Shown here: positions 1 to 11,935 of the stretch, piece by piece | How the letters are laid out: every line of letters begins with the position of its first letter | Position numbering within the stretch: position 1 is the stretch's first letter | Made by a program: the position numbers and the translations under genes | Notes under the pieces: generated by a model | Told to the model about the DNA's origin: nothing | Database searches by the model: none | What the model saw: the letters and a program-made list of their open reading frames with translations, nothing else | DNA from: Ophthalmolycus amberensis | Taxonomy: Eukaryota > Chordata > Actinopteri > Perciformes > Zoarcidae | DNA: 64,000 nucleotides | NCBI GenBank assembly: GCA_024529925.1 | Contig: JAFEUB010000770.1 | Coordinates: 1,507,501 to 1,571,500 of the forward strand | Reading direction: 5' to 3'

Positions 1-1790
1 TGGTCACGAGTAAAATGGCTGTCTCTTGAGAGAAGGGAACGAGAAGTTCTGTTTAATATCGTCCAAAAAAAACCTATATGTGTAGTTCCTTACACTGACT
101 TGCATGCATTAGTTAACCACAGTGCAAAACAGAGAGGTAGCTTCAGCCTCTGGCTATACATGGAAAGCTTGTTGTGAGTAAGCATGGAAACACACACACA
201 AACACACACACACACACACACAAACACACAGTCGGACTGTCCCTCTGATACTATTGGTTACTTCCTGGTTCCAGTCTTTAAACAGTCAGGATTCGTTGTT
301 AGGAAAACAATCCCAAAAGCTCTGCTGGAAACCGGAATAACTGCACCCAGAGCAAATATGAGCAGAGAGAAAACATGATAGGCTGATTCTCAGACACCTT
401 TAGCATATAGACAGCAGGATCTTCTCAGTATCGGTTGAACTCTTTGCTCTGACCAAATGATTCCTGGAAACACACGTGGTTGAGTATTCTGTAAAAATTA
501 TGTTATTATGTGAATCCATGTTGAAGATTAGTCAAACAAATCAGAAAAATGACACGAACTAAATTTAGAAAATAAGGATTTGTCTTTTTTGTTCTGTAAA
601 AATGTTAAAGGACTTTTGTTTTTAGCTCGTCATTAACTGTTAACACAATGATTGTGCTACGACTGTTCATCGCCAACAGGCTGATCCAGTGTTTTTGTGA
701 AACACACGAACGAAACAAATGTCCTTACATTATGAGTCTAGAGCTCACAAAGATTAAAAAAAGCAACAACACGCAATCCCCAAGGCTGAACAACAGGGAG
801 GCTCTGTTTGTCGTACCATCGTGTTGATGTAACAACATCAGTTGATGCTTTACTGCAGAGATAACAGCGATAACCTGAAGGCGACCTGTATCAGTACACC
901 TGTGTTGACCAGCTGCTTGTGTTACCAAAACAAGAGCCGAAGCTGCTTCTGTTTTTGCTATAAATGTATATTCTCCATTTTTAACCAAGTCAGATATTAT
1001 CATATTATCATAGTGGAAGAATGCAAGCTCAAACTAACACACATCTACGTATGGACAAATTATCGTGTCACCAGTGGAGGAAAGTAATTCAGTGTGTTTA
1101 CTCAAGTACAATTTTGAGGTACTTTACTTCAGCATTTCCGTTTTTGATACTTTATTCTTCCACTATTTTAGAGAGGATTCAGTTGGCTATCCTTTTTAGT
1201 AGTTTAAATAGTAACACCCAGTGGTGGAAGAAGTATTTTCCTTAAGTTTACGAGGTTTGTGGAGTGTTGTTCAGAGGAGCAGAAATAGGCTGTGTGTAGT
1301 AATGCTCCTGGAGCAGGATTAACAGGCTGCTCTGCCACCTGAGCACACCTGCCGGACCACAGAGGGATCATTTCACTATTCAAAAGAGGAATGAGTTGGT
1401 TTCTGCAGATCAGACACCAAACAGAAAGGACTTCCCCTTTACATCACAATCTAAAAGAGAATCATCTGTCACGCACAACTCACTAACTCTGTAAAACATC
1501 AACACCCGTTTTTCATGCTGTTTATGTAAAATGGTGTAAAAGATTTAAAAAACCGAAGAAGGTAAAAAACAAATACAGTTCTTGAACAATGTGCTCATTT
1601 TGTCTTTAACTTGTTCATCTTAATTCTGTTATTTGAATTTCCACTTTTATCTCCAAAGTATATGGAGTCAAAACCTTGTCACTATTTATGGCTTTTCCTC
1701 TCAATTATTCAAACATTTGTTAATCATCTTTATCATTGTTAATAAGAACCCGGATAAATTAGGCCCACATAATGTTTCACAGTGAAAATC
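1..1790. other. Flank without recognisable gene
   Basis: No gene is recognisable here. The stretch is AT-rich and holds a short CA run near 190-230 and a hAT-like short repeat at 1071-1250, listed separately. Short open frames on both strands look like chance frames, because none shows a known domain or splice-site pairing. The right end probably merges into the 3' untranslated region of the minus-strand claudin, whose candidate poly(A) signal lies at 1791-1796. Confidence 0.5.
1071..1250. repeat. hAT-like short interspersed repeat (teleost type)
   Basis: Two segments carry the words 'agtggaggaaagtaattcag' and 'agtggtggaagaagtatttt' at the outer edges. They resemble the ends of a short non-autonomous DNA element that is very common in fish genomes ('gtggtggaagaagtattcag...'). 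A related copy lies at 16897-17355. The family assignment is from memory of the motif and not from a database search. Confidence 0.5.
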
Positions 1791-1796
1791 TTTATT
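1791..1796 (-). terminator. Candidate poly(A) signal for claudin at 2390-3058
   Basis: AATAAA on the minus strand, about 600 bases beyond the claudin stop codon. It is the first canonical hexamer I noticed downstream and would give a 3' untranslated region of ordinary length. Confidence 0.4.
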
Positions 1797-2389
1797 ACTT
1801 TGTTATTTAAGTTATTTCAATAATTTCAGTCGATCTAAAACCAAAACATTTGCATCCAAAGAGTAAACTCAAAATGTTCTCTCGATATTGGCAAACACAT
1901 ACAATGTTAATGCATCAAAAGCCATAAAAGCATCAACCTTATACAATGTCTAAACACCGCATTCATAAAGCATCGTACATGTTATAAGCACAAATAATAA
2001 ATATATATATATATGTGTATATGGGATGTAAATGGGAAAAAGCCTCTTAACTGACCACATAGACAAAATCTGTGAACTTCTGTTACCATATTTGGTCACG
2101 TCTTCTTCAACTTGATTTAGACCAATGGTAAATGTAAACAGAACCATCAAACATCCCTATAGAGCTTTTAAATCACGTTTTTTTTTAAGTATTAAAAAAC
2201 TGCCTGCAGATTTACAATTATCTATGCTCCTTAATATTCTCAAACTTTTACCATTTTACCAATAATTATTATTTAGCTTCAGTTCTGTGCTCATTTCCGG
2301 ACAATGTACAAATAAGCAGGATACAAGTGAAAATAATATGAAGGAAGTCACATTTCCTCCTACTCCCCCCTCGGTCCTGTACTCTTCCC

Positions 2390-3058
2390 TCACACGTAGT
2401 CCCTCCTGTTGTAGGAGCTTGGAGCGTTTGACCTCGGTGCGGCGGAGTACGCCATACGACTCTGAGGGTGCACGCTGTACCTCGATTTATCTTCCTTTGG
2501 AGGGCAACTGCAGCAGAGGATGGACCCTCCAATCAGCAGCAGGGCCGCGGCAGCCCAGCCTAGATACAGCGCCGCCCCGATCTCCATCTTCTGACCAGAG
2601 TGGATGAGTGGACTGTAGAACTCAACTATGATGGTGTTTGCTGACCAGGAAACGGGCACCAGCTGGGTCAGAGCGGCTGTGATGAACGCGCCGCCTGAGG
2701 CGGCCATCACCTTGGCTTTAACCCCTTCATCCTCGATGCAGTTGGTGCACTTTGCTCCGACCATAGATATGAGGAGAGCCACCACCCCCACGATGATGGA
2801 GACGATGGTGAGCGCCCTGGCGGCCTGCAGGTCCTGAGGTAAAGCCAGCATGGAGTCGTAGACCTTACACTGCATCTGTCCCGTGCTCTGGAACACGCAG
2901 TTCATCCACAGGCCCTCCCAGTACACCTGAGCTGTGACAATGTTGGAGCCAATGAAGGCCGAGACCCTCCACATTGGCAAGGCGCAGCTGGTCACACTCA
3001 GCACCCAGCCGAGCACTGACAGAATGATGCCGACCAGTTCAAGTCCAAAAGACACCAT
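2390..3058 (-). CDS. Claudin-3/4-like tight-junction protein (222 aa), copy 1
   Basis: Single-exon claudin, a four-pass membrane protein that seals or selects the paracellular space at tight junctions. The reading frame extends 12 codons further upstream, but the family start MVSFGLEL at 3058 matches the usual claudin N-terminus (MVS/MAS-x-G-L), so I chose it. Visible: TM1 about 8-28, W30, the first-loop signature W47-E-G-L-W51 with C54 and C64, R81 opening TM2, TM3 about 117-137, a second loop with FYSPL, and TM4 about 161-183. A 39-residue tail has the CC-x-C motif (C182, C183, C185) and ends in DYV, the usual PDZ-binding type of end. Full family length. It points away from the other claudins and is separated from them by 10 kb that includes a LINE. 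The exact claudin number cannot be fixed without a tree. Confidence 0.93.
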   Translation of the reverse strand: MVSFGLELVGIILSVLGWVLSVTSCALPMWRVSAFIGSNIVTAQVYWEGLWMNCVFQSTGQMQCKVYDSMLALPQDLQAARALTIVSIIVGVVALLISMVGAKCTNCIEDEGVKAKVMAASGGAFITAALTQLVPVSWSANTIIVEFYSPLIHSGQKMEIGAALYLGWAAAALLLIGGSILCCSCPPKEDKSRYSVHPQSRMAYSAAPRSNAPSSYNRRDYV

Positions 3059-3094
3059 AGTGCACTCAGACAAGCGTGCCCCCTTTTGGATCAA

Positions 3095-5340
3095 AAGCTC
3101 CTTTATTAGTCCTTCCTCTCCTCTCGGTTCCTCTATATATGATTTTCTCTTTCTCTCGGTTTTTCTTGCTTCCCCGTCTTCCTTTTATTTTCCAGCTAAC
3201 ACTTAAAGGCCTTCTTGCTTTTGCCCTTCAAGCCGCACTTTGTCGACCCTTCTTTCCACCAGGTATGTCCTCTCCTCAAGCTGTAGCTACTGCACCTGCT
3301 GCTGAATCCAGAAGTGTCGATTTGTCACAGTGTGCTTCCTCCACAAACTCTCTGCTGCGTGTACGTGTCCGCTCTGACGTTTCCTCTGTTCTTCTGCTCT
3401 TAAGTAGTCGATGACCCTTATCTGTGCATTGTTTTATTACTAAGTGGTCAGGCCCTCCTAAGAGATGACATCACTCGTCAAACCAAACCAATCAGGTGAG
3501 GCCTGGGCATTGGCCTCATTTACCACCTGGGTGTGTTGGTGCTGGTGTGTGTGTTTTTTCAAATGAGGAGTAGTTTTATGGTTTAACCTTTTGCCCATGG
3601 TAGCTCTGGGTGTGTCGGCTTTATTGCTGTCAGTAGGTAATGAGTGGCCAAGCCGAGCTTGTTACGTGGTTGATAGGTGACCACATGAGGCCGTAAGGAA
3701 TATAGAAACATGTATTCTAATAGCTGTGTGTGTGTGTGCGTGCGTGTGTGTGTGTGTCTGTGTTTGCATAGCGTGGGATTGTGTTTGAGTAAGACTGAGG
3801 AAGAGAACTTTGGCACATATTAAATGTAAGCAGACTGTTTTTCTGTTACATATTTTCTGTTTCCATTATTTTTTGTTGCTGTGATGTGCCACGTTTTCAT
3901 AGCCTCGACAAAAACACGATGTGACAGTTTTTATAGCTGTTTTTATAACACGTACCATCTCCAGTCACACAGGCGATTTTAGTTAATGACAAACTAGAAA
4001 TGTTACAAATATATTTCATAGATGTGACCTCTGTGAACCAACTTTTTCTGCCAATATTTTCTTTTTCATGTTGAGGAGAAACACACAAAAAATTTAAGCT
4101 TTTGAAATCATGCTAAAATCATGCTGTGATTGGTTTATTTGCTTTCACACCACAAACGAAACACACCAGAGTCCACTTGGAAGAAGAGACAGATCCTTCT
4201 CCGCTGTTTGATCCGCACCAGGGTTCCATTGACAGCTTTCACGCCAGCCCAAACAAACCGTATACTAACCGGGAAAATGGACCTGAGTTCTGTTTTAACC
4301 AAAGTAAATGGGTGAGACCTGTGAAAGCTTCAAAATTCATGAGTGATGTATTCACTATAAATAATTGCTATTGGTATTGACATCTGACCAAAAAGCCATT
4401 CAAAAAAGCCATTAACTTCGAGACGAGGGAACTCATTTAAAAGTATCCTTTTTCAACATCTTAACACGGGGTTGTCTTTGATCAGACAGTCTCCACATAA
4501 TAAACATAAAACCAGCAAACAACAAAATTGCGAACCAAAATGTAAGAAATGTCATGCAGAAATGTGTTTTGGTTCATGGTTGTAATTGTTGCACCCTTAA
4601 AATGAACTGTCCAAATACACGTCCATCTTCGTTTTGCAACTTTTATTGACAAATCCCACGGTTAAGCACAAGCACATTTTTGCCTTCAGCCTGCATCACG
4701 GTCTCCAAAGACTCTTAAAGCGACAGCGCTTTCTTCTAAAGTGTCAGTACAACAACTTTCCTCCCTTCACAGTTAGTAAGTATACAGTTAGGTAATATTT
4801 TCAACTATTGACGTCATACAAATATGAATGACCTTAAACACGTATGATTTTACATTGACACACTACATAATATTGGACTATTAAATGTAATATTCTCCCA
4901 CAAGGTTGACTGTGATTTGTCCAAGTCATCACTCCGGTGCCACTATCACACTCTGACACTTGTATCTGGTATACGTGATCACATTATCACACTTCAACAT
5001 TAGTCAACATTACACGTCTGCTAAAGAATGGTAAACACTGTAACCATGATAAGATAAAGCCTGATAAAAGGCAATTCATTGAGATTATCTTTGTATTTCG
5101 AAAGGAAACAAACAATCCGCTTACAATTCAAATCATATTTGACTGTCAATACTATCAGCTTCTTTGTTTGCATGCTTAATCAAGAAATATCTGACTTTGG
5201 AGCCGTTGATCAACAGCACTACTACGGTGTGTACTCCAGCAAGCAGTGTCTTGTGCACACTCTTTTATTTGCACACAGCAAAAGGTAGCATTTCAAGTCG
5301 TGTTTCTTCACCAATTTATTTTAATTAATTAATTAATTAA
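3095..5340. other. Upstream flank of claudin copy 1; no gene seen
   Basis: The part next to the claudin (to about 3420) should hold its promoter and 5' untranslated region. It is pyrimidine-rich on the plus strand and I see no strong TATA box. Beyond it are a GT-type microsatellite (about 3723-3763) and AT-rich DNA with short chance frames. A run of TTAA units at about 5321-5348 ends the stretch beside the Harbinger relic. Confidence 0.4.
3723..3763. repeat. (TG)n microsatellite, interrupted
   Basis: About 40 bases of alternating TG with interruptions (tgcg, tctg). It produces meaningless His-Thr frames on the minus strand. Confidence 0.9.
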
Positions 5341-5348
5341 TTAATTTA
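5321..5348. repeat. (TTAA)n short tandem repeat
   Basis: Seven units of TTAA directly beside the Harbinger-like relic. TTAA is also a favoured target of some DNA transposons, but here it is simply a tandem array. Confidence 0.85.
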
Positions 5349-5760
5349 AACCCCGTCTACACGTATACAGATATTTTCTAAAACGAATAGTGTATTTTCT
5401 GCACACGACTGTTCTGGCGTGGCAGACTTGCCTAACAATGTTTGAGACACTTTGTCGTGCCAAGCCAAAGGCCTTAGCTATCTTCCGCAGTCTAGTTGGG
5501 TAGTACAGTGTACAGGCTACCTTTTTCAAAACACCTGGAGATCTCATCACCGTTGATTCCCCTTCGGTGTAAAGACGAAGGAGCTCACTCAAAGATACGA
5601 GTGATGCTCTGGACATGCAAAACTTTTCCTTCTACTTCTCATCGACGACTATCCCTCTCTGTAAATTGTCCTTCCATCGGCTGGTTCGACCAAGCCTGAT
5701 CCAAAACCGTCGTTTCTTGGCCCAGGATGGCATCCCCGTTCTCAATGCCGCCTGCAGAGC
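5341..5760 (-). pseudogene. Harbinger/HARBI1-like transposase relic (N-terminal part)
   Basis: On the minus strand an open frame of 91 codons (5341-5616) reads ...STVMRSPGVLKKVACTLYY... followed by LRKIAKAFGLARQSVSNIV. This matches the pattern of Harbinger/PIF-type DDE transposases: 'MR.P....+VA.TLYYL', then a helix-turn-helix 'A.AFGL..S.VS.I+R.V'. Upstream of it, to about 5760, further transposase-like words (EGQFTER) appear with in-frame stops, so the copy is broken. The catalytic DDE core that should follow is absent, replaced at 5340 by a TTAA tandem run. Such proteins cut and paste DNA with short terminal repeats; this copy cannot be active. A domesticated gene is unlikely because the frame is short and interrupted. 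Confidence 0.55.
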
Positions 5761-6905
5761 TCTAATTGGTTAGTTTTATGTTGTTGTTTTTTCAGCTGTT
5801 AGTGACACCAGCATCACACCAAATCAAACTGCTGGAAAAGTTTGGTGATGTGGGCAGGCTAAATAGCTGTCATAAAATACATTTACGGCCTGGAGTAATC
5901 ATTCATATCATTTTCATGTTACCAAAACAGCTCTTTACTCATGAATACTGTAACAACTCCATATATATTTGTGCAGTGTGTGGAGTTTCACTGGCGGCTC
6001 AATCTCTCACAAGAGTTGATAAATGAGTTTCAGATAGCAGAGCGATTATCCATTTCCCTGTTGTGTCCCTGTGTGGGTTGGTGGATTCGTGAAATTGTGA
6101 GCTCTTCCTTCTCTCCAGCTGCAGAGTAAACACCGATGATATCGTCGTATCCTACTGTGTGTTTGGAGAGGTTATTTCAGAATGCAGACTGTATATATAA
6201 CAGGTTTATCTATTTGGTCAACTGCCAAGCGAAATTCAGATAGGTGCATGGGTCAGCAACTATAAACACACTGATCATACTGTGCTAACCTGAATACAGG
6301 AGGGAAGACAGTTACAGGAAATACCCTTCCAGGAAGTACTGATACTGCCCTGCTCTGAAACTAAAGTACATGTATTATTTGTGTTTTTTATTCAACGTAA
6401 CAAAAAAAAGCACTTAGTGGTAAAACGGAAGAAAAACTACCATTAATAACCAAGGGTCAGGAATTAAAAGAAGTGTGACGTATAATAGTTTGTCTGTTAC
6501 CTCATTAGGAATTCAACAATCATTGATAAATCGCTTCTGCTGTACTTACATGTTTTGTGAGGATGGTTGTAATACACACATGCAAAAAAAAGTCAACACA
6601 TAAACAATTACACGTTTTAGTTTTAACCAAGTAGTGCCAGCAATAATTCCCATCTCAAGTGAATGCAGCATGAAGTTTCACTCATGACTCTCTTGATATC
6701 AATCCCTCTCCTCTTTCAATTTTTTCCCCCTCCGTTGTGATAGTAGCTGACTCACACCTGCTCGGGGGATTTGTACATTTTATATCTTAAGTCTTCTTTG
6801 TAACTAACTTGTATGGTGTAATGGGTGTAACCAAGTTCTACTAAGTTATAGCGTAACTATAGCTGGAGCAACAGGCTGCAGTTTCTGCTACTTAATCTAC
6901 AGCGT
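5761..6905. other. Intergenic, no feature recognised
   Basis: AT-rich sequence between the Harbinger relic and the LINE tail. I see no exon with matched splice sites, no recognisable protein similarity and no long tandem repeat. Confidence 0.4.
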
Positions 6906-8246
6906 TAAGATAAGATAAGATAGACTTTATTGTCCCGAAGGAAATTTGTCTTGGAAACATACATACAGTGTACAGTGTCTGCTGTTAAAAAACAATACAA
7001 TACAAATAACATATTGCATACATACATTACATACACAGACTGTCGCCAGTCCACATACCCGCACACACAGTACCTACAGTACTTACAAAAGACAAAAGAC
7101 TGCCACCGGCCAACAAACACATTTCACACTGCCCATTGTATAACGCACCAGTATGGTTAAGATATTAAAAATAAATAAAAATCGGTGTTCCAGGGTTAAG
7201 CTCTGGCTAGCTTGCCATTTAGGGCTTTGATGGACAAGGGGACAAAAGAGTTCTTAAAGCGGTTGAGCTGCACTGGGGGACTCTGAAGCGCCTGCCTGAG
7301 GGAAGAAGCTGGTATTCAGGGTGGAGGATATGAGTGGGGTCTGAAATGATCTTCTGGGCCTGTCTGATGATAGTTTCATCAAAGACGGCCTGGAGTGTGG
7401 GATGCTGTCTGACTCCCATGATTTTCATGGCTCTTTGTGTTAGCCGGGTGATCTGGGCTTTCAGCTGCACACTGAGGTTGCCAAACCAGGCTGAGATTCC
7501 AAACCGCAGGACGCTCTCAACTATGGCGTGGTAGAAGAGAAGCAAGACTTTCTGGTTGACACCAAAGACCCTCAGCCTAGCCGCTGTTGGACCCTAGTAC
7601 AGACATTTTCTACCTGAACACTCCATGTCAGTTTATTGTCGATGTGTATGCCCAGGTATCTAGGAGTCAACCTGTGCAATGTTCTGGTCATCAATAACCA
7701 CTGGTGAGTGGTCTCCAATGTGTTTGGGGTCGAATACCATCTCCTCTGTTTTCCTGACGTTGAGGATGAGGAAGTGTTTGTCGCACCACTGGACAAAGTT
7801 CTGAATCTCATGTCTGTACACAGCTGTATCTGATGTGTCAGACATGAGACCCAGGGTGGCTGTATCATCAGAAAACTTGACCATGTAATTGTTAGCAGTG
7901 CTGCATGTACATTCATTAGTGTACAGGGTGAACAGGACTGGTGAACTGACGCACCCCTGGGGGGCGCCGGTGTTGATGGTCAAGGGTTCAGACAAGGTCC
8001 TGTTCACCCTGACCTGCTGGGTACGGTTGGTGAGGAATGAGTGGTACCACTTAATAGTGAAGGGGTTGACATTCATCAGCTGCAGTGTATTCAGGAGAAC
8101 GTGAGGCTGTAGGGTGTTAAAGGCTGAACTGAAATCTACAAACAACAGTCTAGCATAGGCCCTCGGATTCTCGAGGTGTTTAGTCACTAGATGCACTATA
8201 CTGTTGGTTGCATCATCAGTGCCTCTCTTTTGCACAGGTTTCATGC
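6906..8246 (-). mobile_element. 5'-truncated CR1/L2-like LINE copy
   Basis: Minus-strand non-LTR retrotransposon. Its 3' end (low coordinates) reads '...ggacaataaagtctatct' followed by repeated TATCT/TATCTTA units, a tail type that fish LINEs of this group share with their SINEs. The reverse-transcriptase part lies at 7219-8244. The 5' end is lost at about 8246, where a perfect 16-bp foldback begins. The whole apurinic-endonuclease half is missing, so this is a dead, 5'-truncated copy, the usual result of incomplete target-primed reverse transcription. It lies between claudin copies 1 and 2 and contributes to their wide spacing. Confidence 0.85.
7219..8244 (-). pseudogene. LINE reverse transcriptase, frame-broken
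   Basis: Translation on the minus strand shows reverse-transcriptase blocks in order. 'RGTDDATNSIVHLV' is typical of the start of the domain. Motif A is LLFVDFSSAFNT, motif B is GAPQGCVSSPVLF-LYTNEC, and motif C is FSDDTATLGL, where FADD or YADD is usual. After these comes the thumb region with 'HFLILNVRKTEEMVFD'. The frame shifts near 7570-7680. The remainder, including 'FYHAIVESVLRFGISAWFGNL' and 'ITRLTQRAMKIMG', is the C-terminal end of ORF2. The enzyme copied the element's RNA into DNA at a nicked target. This copy cannot make a complete protein. Confidence 0.85.
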
Positions 8247-8282
8247 AGAAGAAATAGGGGACTTTTGTCCCCTATTTCTTCT
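8247..8282. repeat. Perfect 16-bp inverted repeat with 4-nt loop at LINE 5' edge
   Basis: The arm agaagaaataggggac (8247-8262) is followed by tttt and then its exact reverse complement (8267-8282). The left arm abuts the surviving LINE coding sequence. It looks like a fold-back formed at the truncated 5' end during insertion. Confidence 0.9.
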
Positions 8283-10011
8283 TTTTTTTGTCATTAATGA
8301 TACAGTTTCTGTAGCTCTTATACAATGGCGCATTAAAGCAATTTTAGGTAAAACAATAATTACCGATCTGGGGGACGGGGTAATATTCACCAGAAAAACT
8401 CAGAAACTTCCAGATTAAAGGCGTAAATTCATGAGAAAAAAAACGTGAGAAATTATAAAGTCATAAATAAATGCCAAATAACTGAAAATAGAGTGCAAAG
8501 TTGTGGTAGCGAAAAGTAGTGGGGTATATTTGTTACCACTTCGCTTTGCAAGGTTGGATCATCCCACCACAGATGCCACCGTTAAACACTGCGATAACTT
8601 GAGCCGACGGTTGCAAAACATCTTATTGTAGCTGACTCTCCGTCCATCCGCAGCAGGGTATTTACAGACTGTCCCTCTACCCAGCAAACTCTCAGGATGT
8701 AATTCATCATAATCTGTGGTTCAACACAAGCAGTTATGTCATTTGACTTTGTTGTCTTCCCTTCACACTGACACAGTGACAGTTGGGCAGGGCCACTTAC
8801 AAGTGTCAAGTTTGTAACTATGGTCATGCAGTGTGTTGGGAGGAGCATCTTCTCAACGGTTGTCTTTTGCTCCGTGCTGAGACACATGACGCGTCTTTGT
8901 GTAGTCAAAGATAGAAGTTCTGAGTCTTTACTGTACTTTCTACAATATTAGTATTTATTATATTCATAAAAGAACACAGAATGAACATAAAAGAAAACAA
9001 AAAACAAGTTTGTCTTTCAGGACCTTCGCCTCACTCAGAGGCCGTCCTCTCTCATAAAATGTGTCACTTTGTTTGTTTTTCTCTAAAGATCACCTCCCTT
9101 TCCCAGCTCCATTTTTTTTAACCTGCAATGGCCCTGACGCTTTGTCGTACTCTCCTGCATATCGACTTAACCTACAAATTATTCAAAATAACATTTAAGT
9201 CAAAATATGCTGAAGTAACTGTAAAATTCCTGATTTAAGAAATACTAATTTCACGGTCTTGTTCAAAAATGTTTTTTTCGCCAGAGGGGGTAGATTGCAC
9301 ACTCGTCTCAATTGACAAGAATAAAACTTGTACATAACTACAGTAGAAAATGAAACCTCTTCTTCGACTATATTAAAGAAGACAAGCTCCTAAACTGTCT
9401 GTCTATCAAGATGAGATAGTGGCAGTTTAATTCAATCGATAACTGTTGGCCTGAGAGGACCTCATAAAGATGTTACACCCCATATTTAAAGAATGGAAAA
9501 CAGTTTACTAACGAACACACCAATCATTTTAGTCAAATCACACTTATAATAATATAGGAGGAATATCTATAGCCAATCACCAGCCTTTCATTTCAAATTG
9601 CCCGTTTCAAAGAGAGATGGGGATTTCCACTGGCAGCCTTTATTAGGTGACTGGTCGGTGGTGATACTGCTCTATAAGCGGACTCTCTGTTACTAAGTAA
9701 TACGTCTTTTGAAAGAGGTAGCCTTGGATTTAATGGCTGCTTCAAGATTTATGGACACATTAAAAGTTGTTTGAACACTGGGCGATGCTACACCACCCCA
9801 TCCTTCTTTCTATTTGTGCAGAAAGCTCCAAACAAAATCAGAGTTGTGTATTTTATTGCTGCATTGTGGACATATAAAATGAAATGTACAGGTTCACACC
9901 GGACTACATGACAATAAACTGACAGCATAAAAAAAAAGTCTAACTGCTGCTTCCTCTTAGTCAGGTTTAAACCTAGTGACTTTCAGGGAAATTGTGTGTA
10001 CACCACACACT

Positions 10012-10013
<2 letters not shown>

Positions 10014-10083
<70 letters not shown>
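10014..10083. repeat. (CA)n microsatellite, about 70 bp
   Basis: Uninterrupted CA dinucleotides. They give rise to a spurious His-Thr frame on one strand and a Cys-Val frame on the other. Confidence 0.97.
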
Positions 10084-10088
<5 letters not shown>

Positions 10089-10982
10089 CGTTTTGAGAGA
10101 AGAAGTTGCTGCCTCCCTTTGGGCAGAGCGGTGAATAGCAGACAGGGTTTCTTTCATGTCAGAGTTACAACATTTAGAAGTCCCTAAATCCAGACCTGTC
10201 ACATACGCGTATATCATAACACTGACTCTTTTTTGTTGCCCTTCCCCACTCCGCCCCCACACCAATTTCCCAGAAATATCTCTTTTCCTGTGATCTTGTA
10301 TGAACAAAACAACCTTGTATGTTCACTTACAACCGGCCCTCAGTCTGATTCACAGAACACACACAGACTGAACATAAAAGAGCTTCTCTCAAAGCCTTTA
10401 TTTCACTTTTCACTTTTTCAATTCGCTTTGAGAAATGCAATTCTGTTTCTTAAAGTAAGAAAATGACTAAAGGCCCATTTCACCTTTTCAGCCACCTGTA
10501 ATTATCTAAACCCAGGGAGTGTCATGAAATCACGTTGGAGCTGCGTTTATCAGAGGTCACATGCTTTTAATTGCAAGTACTGTGTACACGCCTGTCGACA
10601 ACACCGAGAATTGCAGAAGACCTGCCATTAAATACACTGAAGCACATACATGTTTTTGCTTTTTACACAGATACGTCTTTAAAAACAAGACTGCATATTT
10701 TGGAGACAATCTGATAAAGTTTTTGATTTGTAGGGGTGTCAGATTTTGAAATTGTTGGTAAATGACACGAAGAGGGTCACAAAGAATTGATAAATCACAA
10801 TATGTTCAAGTAGAGAAGTTGTTATCTGGAGCAACATGTTGAATGATTCCATACAGTTTTAGTTCCATAGTGCCAACCTCTGGCTATACTTTTATCACCT
10901 CACCAAATCTCAATTTGCTGTTTTTTCTTTCTTTTAAGCACACAATTATTGTGTGCTTCATAGCACATCTAAAGAACAGATT

Positions 10983-11018
10983 GTGTGTGTATGTGTGTGT
11001 GTGTGTGTGTGTGTGTAT
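10983..11018. repeat. (GT)n microsatellite
   Basis: About 35 bases of GT with one interruption (gtatgt) near the start. Confidence 0.95.
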
Positions 11019-11710
11019 GGATCAACATAATGATGAAAGATCAAGGGTCTTTGTCAGTGTGATTTCCTCCCCAGTCATTTACAGTAATCATTCAATGTTT
11101 TGTCATTGGTGTGAAACCAGAGCGACATTGGCTCTTTATGTCTCATGCAACAAGTTGTGCAGCTTGTCAACATAAACACTTCAGCTAACAGCACATTTAC
11201 TGTGACCAACATCAACATGTGTCCTGCTAAACCACAAAAAGTTTGACCCAAAGGATAGACAATAGTTTCAACAAAGGAGACAAGCTGATGATATATTTTG
11301 GAGTTTAAAGTGACGGTTTCCTGCCTCATCTTCAGTCTCAAGCAAACTGATCATGTGAATTGATAGGTTGAGTTAGTCAAGTTGCTCAGCTGTGGAGTGT
11401 ATATACGTAGCTGACAGAAAAACATTTGCCAATGTGTTCATTTGTGATGGAGACTCCTACTCTTGCTTCTTAACATTAGAATACAACTTTCAGACTTGAC
11501 AACGTAAGAATACCTGATATTTAAAAGACATTACAATTATTTCAATTTCAAACAAAATGTTTATTTAAAACTTAAAGTAGACAGCTGTCACTTCCTGCCT
11601 CAAAGTGAGAAATGAGATGAAAATGAGAGGGAAAAATCTACTGACCGTTAAAAGGAGTGCTTAGAAACAGGTTTTTTCTACATTTACATATCATTAATTT
11701 GCAACAACAA

Positions 11711-11935
11711 ATTGTGAACGGAAGGTCGTCTGTTCAATCCCCAAGACCTGCAGGATACATCTGGGTCAGAGTGCAAAGCAGTGCTTGCTCCTCCCTCTTT
11801 ACCACCCTTGAGCTGCCCTTGAGCAAGGCCCTCAACCCCTCCAGTGGAGCTGCTCGGTGGCCAGCAGATCAGACTGTGGTCTGTCTTCAGCCCTCCTGGT
11901 CAGCTCCCAGGCGTGAATGTGTAAAGGCTTGTGCA
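11711..11935 (+). repeat. Probable tRNA-derived SINE-like repeat
   Basis: The segment opens with a B-box-like word (tctgttcaatcccc). It continues with 'cctgcaggatacat' and 'cttgagcaaggccctcaacc', words that recur in a dispersed fish repeat. A frame of 93 codons crosses it but shows no protein similarity. Family membership is recalled, not searched. Confidence 0.5.

Larger units (their letters stand above)
8283..11710. other. Intergenic, no gene seen; microsatellites
   Basis: No coding exon is recognisable. The stretch contains a 70-base (CA)n array at 10014-10083 and a shorter (GT)n array at about 10983-11018. Short open frames here are either translations of the microsatellites or lack any family resemblance. 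Confidence 0.4.

Noticed and set aside
9996..10187. Open frames of His-Thr or Cys-Val repeats over CA/GT arrays (also near 184, 3583, 14786, 26307, 54924, 57444)
   Set aside because: They are direct translations of dinucleotide microsatellites on either strand and have no flanking coding signal.
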